Part shown: in pieces, positions 17,105 to 24,403 of the stretch
Layout: each line of letters begins with the position of its first letter
Numbering within the stretch: position 1 is the stretch's first letter
Source: Eggerthellaceae bacterium
Lineage (GTDB): Bacteria > Actinomycetota > Coriobacteriia > Coriobacteriales > Eggerthellaceae
Assembly: GCA_022644775.1 (NCBI GenBank)
Contig: JALCHN010000012.1
Location: 1-44,707, forward strand
Direction: 5' to 3'
Length of the DNA: 44,707 bases
Position numbers and translations under genes: made by a program
Notes under the pieces: model-generated
What the model was told of the DNA's origin: nothing
Seen by the model: the letters and a program-made list of their open reading frames with translations, nothing else
The model's database searches: none

Positions 17105-17698
17105 TTACCCCCTTTCGTGTTCCGCTACCGTGACCACTTCGACGCCGCGTTCGCCCGTGGAATCCACGGCCGTGAGCACGAGCGCCGGGCAGTCGTACAC
17201 GCAGGTGCCGCACCCGTTGCACGCGTCGTCGTCGATCACCGGGTACCCGCCTTGGATGTGGCAGGCATCGTAGGGACAGACTTCGGCGCACTTAGAGCAC
17301 GAACCCGGGTTGCGGTAGGCCACGCACTGGGCGGGCCTGATCTCGGCGATGCCGAGCTTGTCCTTGGACGGGTCGATGGCATGCAGCACGCCGGTGGGGC
17401 ACACGTCCACGCACTTGTTGCAGAACGTGCATGCGCCCAGATGGAAGTTCATCTTCGGCGTGCGCATTTCGAAAAAGCCGTCTTCCGCGTGCGCAAGGTC
17501 GATAACGTTTTCGGGGCACACGCTGCGGCAGCGGTCGCAGCGCAGGCACCCGGCGAGGAAGGTCGTCTCGTCCTGGCCGCCCACCGGGCGCACCAGGCTC
17601 GACGTGCCCACCCCCGCATAGGCTGCCGTCGAGCCGCAGGCCGCAAGGGCGGCCGCCGACACGCCGGCAACGAGAAAGTCCCTTCGTGTGATGCCCAT
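17105..17698 (-). CDS. NapG-like exported ferredoxin
   Basis: This is a 197-residue protein. A twin-arginine signal (TRRDFLVAG) is followed by a hydrophobic stretch ending LAAC, which could also be a lipobox. Four 4Fe-4S motifs follow: CLRCDRCRSVCP, CTFCNKCVDVCP, CSKCAEVCP (with an upstream Cys) and CNGCGTCVYDCP. This is the MauM/NapG layout, which takes electrons from NapH in the membrane. The catalytic subunit also has a Tat signal, so delivery to it outside the cytoplasm is plausible. ATG 17698 is used; the gene starts 15 bp after the chaperone gene. Confidence 0.87.
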   Translation of the reverse strand: MGITRRDFLVAGVSAAALAACGSTAAYAGVGTSSLVRPVGGQDETTFLAGCLRCDRCRSVCPENVIDLAHAEDGFFEMRTPKMNFHLGACTFCNKCVDVCPTGVLHAIDPSKDKLGIAEIRPAQCVAYRNPGSCSKCAEVCPYDACHIQGGYPVIDDDACNGCGTCVYDCPALVLTAVDSTGERGVEVVTVAEHERG

Positions 17699-17713
17699 CG
17701 CCAACGCCTCGCT

Positions 17714-18445
17714 CTACGCGCTCACCGCGTCCCCGTCGAGCGCAGCGAGGACGTCGACGAGGGACTGGGTATCTTCGGCTTCGCAGAGAAGGAAGCCGCG
17801 ATAGGCTTTGGCGAGGTAGCGGTAGAAGCCGGTCTTGGCGGTCTCCACCATGTCTTTGGTGAAGTCGTCGGACCAGTTGGCCAAGTGGTCGGTGCGGAAG
17901 TCCCGCGCCTCGGCCGCCAGGCTGCGCGCCGCGGCAAGGTCGCCCTTTTCCAGGGCGTCCGCCACGCGGTCGTTGAGCACCGCCATGAAGGAGAGCTCGA
18001 AGACGATGAAGTCGTCGGGGTTTTCTCCGCCGCCTTCGTCGCGGCGCCCCATGACGCCGGCCTCGCGGTAGAGCTGCCGTACCTGGTCGCGGGAATCCTG
18101 CATGAGCAGGTGCTCCTCGCTCGTGTAGTACGACTCGTAGGGAATGGCCGCCTGGCCTTCGTTGCGCCCGGCGTTCAGGAACACGCGGGCGTAGTCGACG
18201 GCGAGTTCGGTTTCCTTATCGCCGTTGAAGCCGGCAATATCGTCGGCCATGCCCTGAAAGCCCGAAGCGGCCATGCGCTCGGCGGTCGATGCGGCCGTCT
18301 CGCCCAAGCTCGCCCCGATTCCCTGGATCTGGCGCGCGGTGTCGGCGGTGATTTCCTTGTCGAACATCGAGGCGAACAACCGGTAGGTGTTCGCGCGCTG
18401 CTCGCAGAACGAGCGCGCTTCCTCTTTCGTTGCATCGTCTGCCAT
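17714..18445 (-). CDS. TorD/DmsD-family molybdoenzyme chaperone
   Basis: This 243-residue helical protein has the family signature region (ELAVDYARVFLN, then PYESYYTSEEHLLMQ). TorD-type chaperones bind the Tat signal and apo-form of DMSO-reductase-family catalytic subunits and help insert the molybdopterin cofactor before export. The presumed client is the catalytic subunit encoded at 20063-22933. ATG 18445 follows GGAGGAAGAG. A gap of ~180 bp with a repeat hairpin separates it from the DmsC-like gene, so it may have its own ribosome loading or promoter. Confidence 0.88.
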   Translation of the reverse strand: MADDATKEEARSFCEQRANTYRLFASMFDKEITADTARQIQGIGASLGETAASTAERMAASGFQGMADDIAGFNGDKETELAVDYARVFLNAGRNEGQAAIPYESYYTSEEHLLMQDSRDQVRQLYREAGVMGRRDEGGGENPDDFIVFELSFMAVLNDRVADALEKGDLAAARSLAAEARDFRTDHLANWSDDFTKDMVETAKTGFYRYLAKAYRGFLLCEAEDTQSLVDVLAALDGDAVSA

Positions 18446-18500
18446 TGCTCTTCCTCCTTCGAAAAAGCGCTCGGGCCGGGCGCCCTTCAGCTCGCCTGCC

Positions 18501-18531
18501 ATGCGACAACGAGGCTGCCCCGTTGTCGCAT
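18501..18531. repeat. diverged TGACAAC-type hairpin within the operon
   Basis: ATGCGACAACG (18501-18511) pairs with CGTTGTCGCAT (18521-18531) around a 9-nt loop. It resembles a shortened unit of the 29-bp repeat, placed between the DmsC-like and chaperone genes. Confidence 0.6.
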
Positions 18532-18624
18532 CGAGCGCTTACGGATAATCGGGATTGCGCCGCCGCTCCGTCGCACGGCGGCGCATGCGTACACGTGAGG
18601 CCGCGCTGCCCCACCCTGCCTTCG

Positions 18625-19476
18625 CTAGATGGTGGCGAAGAAGTGGTTGGCCGCGTCGGGCGTGGCGATGAAGCTCAGCAGGCTCGTGCCGGCGGCGAAC
18701 ATGAAGCAGCGGAAGCCCAGGCTGGCGGCCACGCCGCAGATCACGCCCACCGAAGGCAGCGCGATGCCGGTCGTCGCCTTGCCGGCGCCGGCGCCCACAG
18801 CGGCCACGCCCAGGCAGCCGATGAAGCACACGGCGAACAGCGCGGGCTCGCCGGACAGGGAAAGGACGCCCTGGGCGATCGCGTAGATCACGACGACCAC
18901 CGCAGCCACCAGGCCGGTGACCAGGGCGTACTTGGAAGCTTCGCCCACGGCCTTGCCGTGCGCGGCTTCATCGCCCTTCCAGGTGTCGACGAACAGAAGG
19001 TAGAGAGCCGAACCGAACGCCGATGCCGTGACCAGGTAGGACAGGGGCATGAGCAGGGTGTTCCAGTTGGGCTGGGAGCTCATCATGTAGCCCGAGCCGG
19101 TGGCGAAGGAAATCACCACGCCGAACACGATGCCCACGATCGAGAGCGCCTTGCGGGTGCCCGCCGACATGTCGCGGCGCAGCAGCACCAGGAACACGAT
19201 GCAGAGCAGCACCACGAGGCCGACCATCACGGCTTCGGTGAAAATCGCCGAAGCGGGATGCGACAGGGCGCCCATCATGCGGTCGACGTGCGACAGGTGC
19301 ATGGCCGACGAAATGCCGCCGCAGATGGCCAGGATCGCGATGACGATCAGCTCGCGGCTGAACAGCTTGTCATCGGTCACCGTGCCGCGCAGCTGGTTGA
19401 CGCAGGACCACACCAGAAGCCAGCCCGCACCGCCGGCGAGCAGGGTGAAGATTGCTAGAGGCCATTGGATTTCCAT
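18625..19476 (-). CDS. DmsC-like membrane anchor subunit
   Basis: This 283-residue protein is almost entirely hydrophobic, with about eight membrane helices. It has the length and pattern of the DmsC anchor family, which binds menaquinol and holds the DmsAB dimer at the membrane. A conserved-looking His (SAMHLSHVDRMMG) near residue ~70 could be at the quinol site (inference). Its ATG overlaps the stop codon of the DmsB-like gene by one base (TAATG), a sign of translational coupling. Operon context supports the call more than any single motif. Confidence 0.82.
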   Translation of the reverse strand: MEIQWPLAIFTLLAGGAGWLLVWSCVNQLRGTVTDDKLFSRELIVIAILAICGGISSAMHLSHVDRMMGALSHPASAIFTEAVMVGLVVLLCIVFLVLLRRDMSAGTRKALSIVGIVFGVVISFATGSGYMMSSQPNWNTLLMPLSYLVTASAFGSALYLLFVDTWKGDEAAHGKAVGEASKYALVTGLVAAVVVVIYAIAQGVLSLSGEPALFAVCFIGCLGVAAVGAGAGKATTGIALPSVGVICGVAASLGFRCFMFAAGTSLLSFIATPDAANHFFATI

Positions 19477-20051
19477 TAGTCCCACTCCCAACTTCCGATA
19501 CGGCTCGTGAGGATGTAGGCGCTCACCGGATGGTTGCCCACGTCCTTCATATGGTGGATGGTTTCAGGGTCGGCCGCGGCGAGCGCCTTCGACGCATCCG
19601 AATTCGGATCGTCCAGGTCGCCGTAATAGCGGCACTTCGACGCGCAGTTCTTCACGCAGGCCGGATCTTCGCCGACGCTCGTGAGGTGGTTGCACAGGGT
19701 GCACTTCTGCACGGCCTTGATTTCCTCGTTCCAAGAACGCACGCCGTAGGGGCAGGCCATCATGCAGTAGCGGCAGCCGATGCACTTCTCGGTGTTGACG
19801 AGCACGATGTTGTCCTCGTTGCGGTAGCTGGCGCCCGTGGGGCACACGTTCACGCAGGGGGCGTCTTCGCACTGCTGGCACATGGTGGGCAGCCAGAACT
19901 GCTTGGTATCGGGGAAGGTCCCCTGGGTGTAGCGCAGCACCTTGTTCCAGTACTGGCCCAAGGCCACGCCGTTCTCCTGCTTGCAGGAGACTTCGCACGA
20001 CATGCAGCCGGTGCAGAGGTCGGCGTTGACAACGATTGCGTAATGCGACAT
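19476..20051 (-). CDS. DmsB-like four-cluster ferredoxin subunit
   Basis: This 191-residue protein has four 4Fe-4S motifs in the DmsB/PhsB order: CTGCMSCEVSCKQEN, CQQCEDAPCVNVCPTGA, CIGCRYCMMACPYG and CTLCNHLTSVGEDPACVKNC. It carries electrons between the membrane subunit and the catalytic subunit. It has no signal of its own, as expected for a subunit exported with its Tat-bearing partner. ATG 20051 is preceded by GGAGG and begins MSHYAIVVNADLCTGC, the usual family start. It lies 11 bp after the catalytic subunit gene. Confidence 0.92.
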   Translation of the reverse strand: MSHYAIVVNADLCTGCMSCEVSCKQENGVALGQYWNKVLRYTQGTFPDTKQFWLPTMCQQCEDAPCVNVCPTGASYRNEDNIVLVNTEKCIGCRYCMMACPYGVRSWNEEIKAVQKCTLCNHLTSVGEDPACVKNCASKCRYYGDLDDPNSDASKALAAADPETIHHMKDVGNHPVSAYILTSRIGSWEWD

Positions 20052-20062
20052 ATGCTTCCCTC

Positions 20063-22933
20063 CTATTCTGCCTTGATCTGGCACACCAGGTCGTCATCGG
20101 GGAACTCTTGCCAGTTCTCCCAGGTGGCTTCGCCGGTGGGCTCGGTGGTTTTGTCGCTGTACTGCGGGAGCCACACGCTGAACTGCTTGGGCTCGACGTA
20201 GACGTCGTAGGGGCACTTGTCCACAGGCGAGATCTTCACCTGGAAGCCGCGCAGGGTGTAGGTGCCGTACACGTCGTTGAACGGAGCGTCGTTCTTGGTG
20301 AGGACGTTGACGTTTTCAGCGTTCCACGAACCGTAGGGGTCGGTGTCGAGCAGTTCGGGGTTCCAGAAGCGCTCGAGGAACACGACGCCCGGCGACACGT
20401 TTTCGGTCACGACGGCGCGCGCGTAGGTTTCGCCGCGGCGGCTTTCGACCTTGACCCAGCCTTCGTTGACGATGCTGTACTTGTCGGCGTCCTGTTCGTT
20501 GACCCAGATCTCGGCGGTCGGCATGATCTCGCGCAGCCAAGGAGAGTTGCGCAGGGTGCCGTGGTGGTAGATCGGCACACGGCCGGACGTGAGGGACAGC
20601 GGGTATTCGGTGTCGTAGAGCGGGCTCTCGTGCGGCTCCATGTAGAAGGGAACCGGCTCGTATTCCACGCTCAGCGACGGATCGAGCTCGATCAGGCCTT
20701 CGTTGCACAGGGCGAACGGGTAGCCCGTGCGGCCCAGCTTGACGGTGATGTCGCTGTAGGGCTCGACGCGCTTGGACGGGGTGCCGAAGCCCATGGGCTT
20801 GCCGGTGCCGTCGTCGTGCAGGTAGACGTAGTACTGGTGCCATTCGTCGTAGGGCGCGTACTCGAACGGGCCCTTGTCGAGGAGCTGCTGCCAGGACATG
20901 GGCTGCTCGGTGTCGGGGTCGACCAGATCGTTGCAGAACAGGTTGGCCAGGTCGTCTTCGTCGTAGGCCCAGCGCCAGCCCTTTGCGATGCCGTCCTGCA
21001 TGTTGCCGCCGTTGATGGTGTGCGACTTGCCGGGGTTGGCCACTTCGTCCTTGAAGGAGTCGATCGCGCGCTGATAGCCCTTTTCGGCCAGCTTTTCGAT
21101 CAGGCGGCTCCAGTAGAGGGTCTCGTCGGCGGTTTCGAACAGGTGCGTGACCTCGCGGCGGGGGAAGATCCAGTTCATCAATTTAACGGGCTTGGGGCAT
21201 TCCAACCACTCGCGCAGCGGGAACACGACGTCGGCCGCTTCGATCGTGAAGGAGGTCGGGTACATGTAGGCGTGCACGATAAGGTCGAGCTCCGGCAGCG
21301 TTTCGTACCAGGAACGGGCGTTGCCGATAACGGCGAACTTGTTGCCCGAACGCTCCATCCACACGCGCGGCTTGTAGGGCTTGCCGGTGCGGATGGCCTG
21401 CTGCACGGTGGGAATGTGGGCCATCTGCCAGTTGTAGAAGCCATTGTGGCCGCCCACCAGGCGCTTGTTCAGCATATCGCGCGTGATGAGGTTCTGGTAG
21501 CAACCCATGCCGAAGGTGTCGTTTTCGATGATGCCGGGGCTGTGGGAAAGGACGCCGAAGCGCTGCAGGGCGGCGCCGGGCTTTTCCACATGGCCCATCA
21601 TGCATTCCAGCTCGAGCGCGGCGAGTGCGGCCTGCGCGGAGTTGGGGAACTGGTCGGTGGCGAGGCCGTGGATCAGGGTCGACACGTTGTTGACGTAGAT
21701 CTTGATGGCCTCTTCGATCTTGTCGGCGTCGAGCCAGCAGATCTCGGCGGCCTTTTCCAGCGAGAACTCGTCGCAGGCTTCCTTCAGGACCTGGAAGCCG
21801 GTCTTGCAGGTCTTCTTGGTGCCGTCGCTGAAGGTAACCTCGTATTCGCCGAACAGGGCCACGTCGTAGTCGTCGGGATACGGGTAGGGCATGACAACGG
21901 CCTTCTTCTGGTTGTTGTCATAGACCACGTACTCGAAGTTGTTGGCCGGGCCGCCGATGACGCCGGCGTCGAGGTCGATCTTGGTGTCGGGGTCCACGAG
22001 GAAGGGGAAGTTGGTCCACTTCTTGCAGAAGTCCTCGTCGTAGAGGTTGTTGTCGATGATGTACTTGATCCAGCACATCATGAGGGCCACGTCGGTGCCG
22101 GGGCGCACGGGCAGCCACACGTCGGCCTTCGACGCGTCGGCGGTGAGGCGCGGGTCGACGACGACGGTCTTCAGGCCCTGCAGGTTGGTTTTGCGGTTGC
22201 GCAGGTCGGCGACCGTGCGGCCGGTCATCGACGGTGCGGACCAGCTGGGGCCGGCGCCCCACAGAACGGCCGCTTCGACTTCGCTTTCGCGGTCGTAGAA
22301 GTCGAGCACGTTCGAGTCGGCGATGGACAGGTTGTCGTCAGGGCCGCCGCCGTAGACCAGGCGCGCCTGGGTCTGGCGGGGCAGATAGCACTGGGCGCAG
22401 CCCGGCTCGAAGTTGTTGGGGCTGCCGATCGTGTTGATGAAGCGGATGGGGCCCGAAATGTGCGGGTTACCGCCGCCGCCGGTCGATGCGAAAATCGATT
22501 CAGGGCCGTACTTGTTGATGTGGTCGAGCAGCTGGTCGGCTACGTAATCGGTGGCCTCGTCCCAGCTCGCGCGGCGGAATTCGCAGGTGCCGCGCTTGCC
22601 CGTGCGGATCATCGGGTACTTGTTGCGCATGGGGTTGTAGAGCGCTTGGATGCCCGCAAGGCCCTTCGCGCACATAGACCCCTTGCTCATAGGGCCGCGC
22701 GGGTCGCCTTCCAGCTTCACCACGCGCCCATCGCGGACGTGGGCGAGCACCGAGCACTGGGCGATGCAGGCACGGCAGACCGTGCTCACGATCTCCTCTT
22801 GGCCAGAATCGCCTTCAGCGAAGGCCTTGTCGGCCTTCACCAGCGTTTCGGAAGTGCCGCTCGCAGCGATTGCTGCTCCCACTGCCGCAGCCGCTTTGAC
22901 GAACGTGCGGCGGGTGAGCGTATGTTCCTTCAT
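20063..22933 (-). CDS. DMSO-reductase-family molybdopterin oxidoreductase, catalytic subunit
   Basis: This is a 956-residue protein. The Tat signal TRRTFVKAAAAVGA is at residues 7-20. A 4Fe-4S site follows: C53, C56, C60 and C88, with Lys90 after it as in the family. Molybdopterin-binding regions come next, and the C-terminal dinucleotide-binding domain starts near YPLSLTSGRVPIYHHGTLRN. The likely Mo-proximal segment is NNFEPGCAQCYLPR (173-186), with Cys179 and Cys182 as candidate ligands. The substrate is unknown. The segment and length recall the tetrathionate/acetylene hydratase/catechol dehydroxylase side of the family seen in gut Eggerthellaceae rather than true DmsA, but this is an impression. 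It is first of the tight DmsABC-like set, with AAGGAGG before the start. Confidence 0.9.
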   Translation of the reverse strand: MKEHTLTRRTFVKAAAAVGAAIAASGTSETLVKADKAFAEGDSGQEEIVSTVCRACIAQCSVLAHVRDGRVVKLEGDPRGPMSKGSMCAKGLAGIQALYNPMRNKYPMIRTGKRGTCEFRRASWDEATDYVADQLLDHINKYGPESIFASTGGGGNPHISGPIRFINTIGSPNNFEPGCAQCYLPRQTQARLVYGGGPDDNLSIADSNVLDFYDRESEVEAAVLWGAGPSWSAPSMTGRTVADLRNRKTNLQGLKTVVVDPRLTADASKADVWLPVRPGTDVALMMCWIKYIIDNNLYDEDFCKKWTNFPFLVDPDTKIDLDAGVIGGPANNFEYVVYDNNQKKAVVMPYPYPDDYDVALFGEYEVTFSDGTKKTCKTGFQVLKEACDEFSLEKAAEICWLDADKIEEAIKIYVNNVSTLIHGLATDQFPNSAQAALAALELECMMGHVEKPGAALQRFGVLSHSPGIIENDTFGMGCYQNLITRDMLNKRLVGGHNGFYNWQMAHIPTVQQAIRTGKPYKPRVWMERSGNKFAVIGNARSWYETLPELDLIVHAYMYPTSFTIEAADVVFPLREWLECPKPVKLMNWIFPRREVTHLFETADETLYWSRLIEKLAEKGYQRAIDSFKDEVANPGKSHTINGGNMQDGIAKGWRWAYDEDDLANLFCNDLVDPDTEQPMSWQQLLDKGPFEYAPYDEWHQYYVYLHDDGTGKPMGFGTPSKRVEPYSDITVKLGRTGYPFALCNEGLIELDPSLSVEYEPVPFYMEPHESPLYDTEYPLSLTSGRVPIYHHGTLRNSPWLREIMPTAEIWVNEQDADKYSIVNEGWVKVESRRGETYARAVVTENVSPGVVFLERFWNPELLDTDPYGSWNAENVNVLTKNDAPFNDVYGTYTLRGFQVKISPVDKCPYDVYVEPKQFSVWLPQYSDKTTEPTGEATWENWQEFPDDDLVCQIKAE

Positions 22934-22967
22934 GTCTTCCTCCTTCTTCCTTGTTGCTTATGCGACC

Positions 22968-23037
22968 GTGACAACGGGGACGGAGGTTGTTGTCACGCAG
23001 CATCGCACGTGACAACAACCTCCGTCCCCGTTGTCAC
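22968..23037. repeat. paired 29-bp repeats upstream of the catalytic subunit gene
   Basis: Units 22968-22996 and 23009-23037 are perfect inverted copies around a 12-nt loop. Their core (ACGGAGG) differs from other pairs but matches between the two. They lie between the stop of the acidic protein gene and the catalytic subunit start, so they may terminate or process a joint transcript. Confidence 0.85.
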
Positions 23038-23058
23038 GTGCGTCATTCTCTTGGGCCC

Positions 23059-24012
23059 TCACTCCCTTTCGCTCTGCTGCAGGATCTCCACGCCCGCAGC
23101 GGTGGTATGCCAACCTTTGTTCTTCCAAACCAGGCCGCCCTGCTGTTCAAGGCGGTCGAGGTAGAACGACGAATCAAGGTCGAGGCCGATGTGGAAGCCC
23201 TTTTCCTTCAGGACCTCCTCGATCTCTTCGCGGGACCGGCCAGCGTCCTGGCAGAATTCCAAAACCGCCTTGAAGCCGCCTACCAGATCGGGCTCGACGT
23301 CGAAGAGCTCGGCGATGCGGCGCAGGGGCGAGAAGTCGCTCAAGATGCGTTCGCCCGCCGGCGAAACGGTGTAGTCGTAATCGGTGAGAGCCGGCGGAAG
23401 CGTGTCGGCTTCGGCGTCGGCTTCGGCGGCGTCGGCGGCTGCGGGTTGCGCGCCGGCGGCCGGCGCGAGGTCGGGGTCGCCTTCGGCACCGGTGCCCTCT
23501 TTGAAGAAGGCTTCGGCGTCGACGGGAGCTGCCGTGCGCGGCACGTAGTCGGCGGGCAGGGCGCGGTCGAGCGCGCCTGCGTCGTAGAGGCTCTCGATGA
23601 AATAGGTAGTGGGATAGGTGACGAGCTTCATTTCGGGAAGGTTCGCCACGAAATCGGAAAGCGCGGCGCCCGCATGCTCGGTGCGCGCGGCGTCGAGCAG
23701 CTGGTAGAAGATCGCGCGGAAATTGCCCTGGGAATCGAACACCTTGCGAGTGGCGTCGACCATTTCGTCTTCGGTGGCCACATCGCGGAAGGGCGGCTTG
23801 CGCGCCTCTTCCTCTTCGGCGGCTTCCTGGGCCTCGATGAGGTCGTCGATTTCCTCTTCGGATTCGGCTGCTTCTTCTTCGTTGTCCGCGAAGAACTTCT
23901 GCAGGATCTCTTCCTCTGTGTAGTGCGGCGTGTGCGCGTCGGTCACAGGTGCGCTTGCGGCGGCGTCTCGAGCCGTGGCCGCCGCGACCGCGCCGGTGGT
24001 TTCGTCCACCAT
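23059..24012 (-). CDS. unrecognised acidic protein, possible double winged helix
   Basis: This 317-residue protein matches no family I can name. Residues ~30-70 are extremely acidic (runs of Glu) and coiled-coil-like. Residues ~80-160 and ~215-317 both have helix-rich segments ending in turn/wing-like patterns (YPTTYFIESLYDAGALDR; FYLDRLEQQGGLVWKNKGWH), suggesting two winged-helix-like units joined by an Ala/Asp/Glu linker. There is no signal peptide or membrane helix. It precedes the molybdoenzyme operon on the same strand, 125 bp upstream with a repeat pair between, so it may regulate or assist that system (inference). GGGAGG lies 7 nt before the ATG. Confidence 0.6.
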   Translation of the reverse strand: MVDETTGAVAAATARDAAASAPVTDAHTPHYTEEEILQKFFADNEEEAAESEEEIDDLIEAQEAAEEEEARKPPFRDVATEDEMVDATRKVFDSQGNFRAIFYQLLDAARTEHAGAALSDFVANLPEMKLVTYPTTYFIESLYDAGALDRALPADYVPRTAAPVDAEAFFKEGTGAEGDPDLAPAAGAQPAAADAAEADAEADTLPPALTDYDYTVSPAGERILSDFSPLRRIAELFDVEPDLVGGFKAVLEFCQDAGRSREEIEEVLKEKGFHIGLDLDSSFYLDRLEQQGGLVWKNKGWHTTAAGVEILQQSERE

Positions 24013-24276
24013 GGCTGCCTCCCTCTTCCGTATCTCCAACGAGCACGATACGAGTCGCGGGGGCCGGGCCGCATGCTGCGAAATCGATGGTTAGTTTTGC
24101 CTAACGCGTGGGTGATTGGCTAATTAGCTTTTTGAAAGAATAATTTTTATCTGCGGAAAGTCGAAATCGCGAAAAAGCGGGCCAGGGTGTGCCACGCCAG
24201 CGTCGGCGGGCGGCGAGGGCCGGCAACGCGAGCGCCCGCAGGCAGCGTCCCCTAGCGCGCCCGGAGGGCCAGGCCT

Positions 24277-24354
24277 GCGTTTTCATACGTTTTTTTGGGG
24301 GGAGAGAGATTCGGCCGAATTATCGCGATTTTTGCCCGAAACGTATGAAAACGC
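24277..24354. repeat. 16-bp perfect inverted repeat, 46-bp spacer
   Basis: GCGTTTTCATACGTTT (24277-24292) is exactly inverted at 24339-24354. The interior contains a seven-T run continuing from the left arm, a G-run and TTCGGCCGAA. It lies between the EAL gene stop (24404) and the acidic protein gene start (24012). The rest of 24013-24276 is AT-rich near 24090-24160 (possible promoter) but holds no gene. Confidence 0.7.
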
Positions 24355-24365
24355 TCGGGTGGGGC

Positions 24366-24402
24366 GCGTGAGTCGAAGGGGTCACATCCCTTCGACTCAC
24401 GC
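24366..24402 (-). terminator. GTGAGTC-family hairpin ending the EAL gene
   Basis: A perfect 15-bp stem (24366-24380 with 24388-24402) with loop GTCACAT lies 1 bp after the EAL gene stop codon. It shares GTGAGTC and GGGGTCACATC with hairpins at 39438 and 44653. There is no T-run. Confidence 0.65.
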
Positions 24403-24403
24403 C

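Noticed and set aside
20036-23164. Very long open frame (1042 codons) on the plus strand
   Set aside because: It is antisense to the molybdoenzyme catalytic subunit, whose motifs, RBS and operon context are clear. Such open antisense frames are a by-product of high GC codon use.
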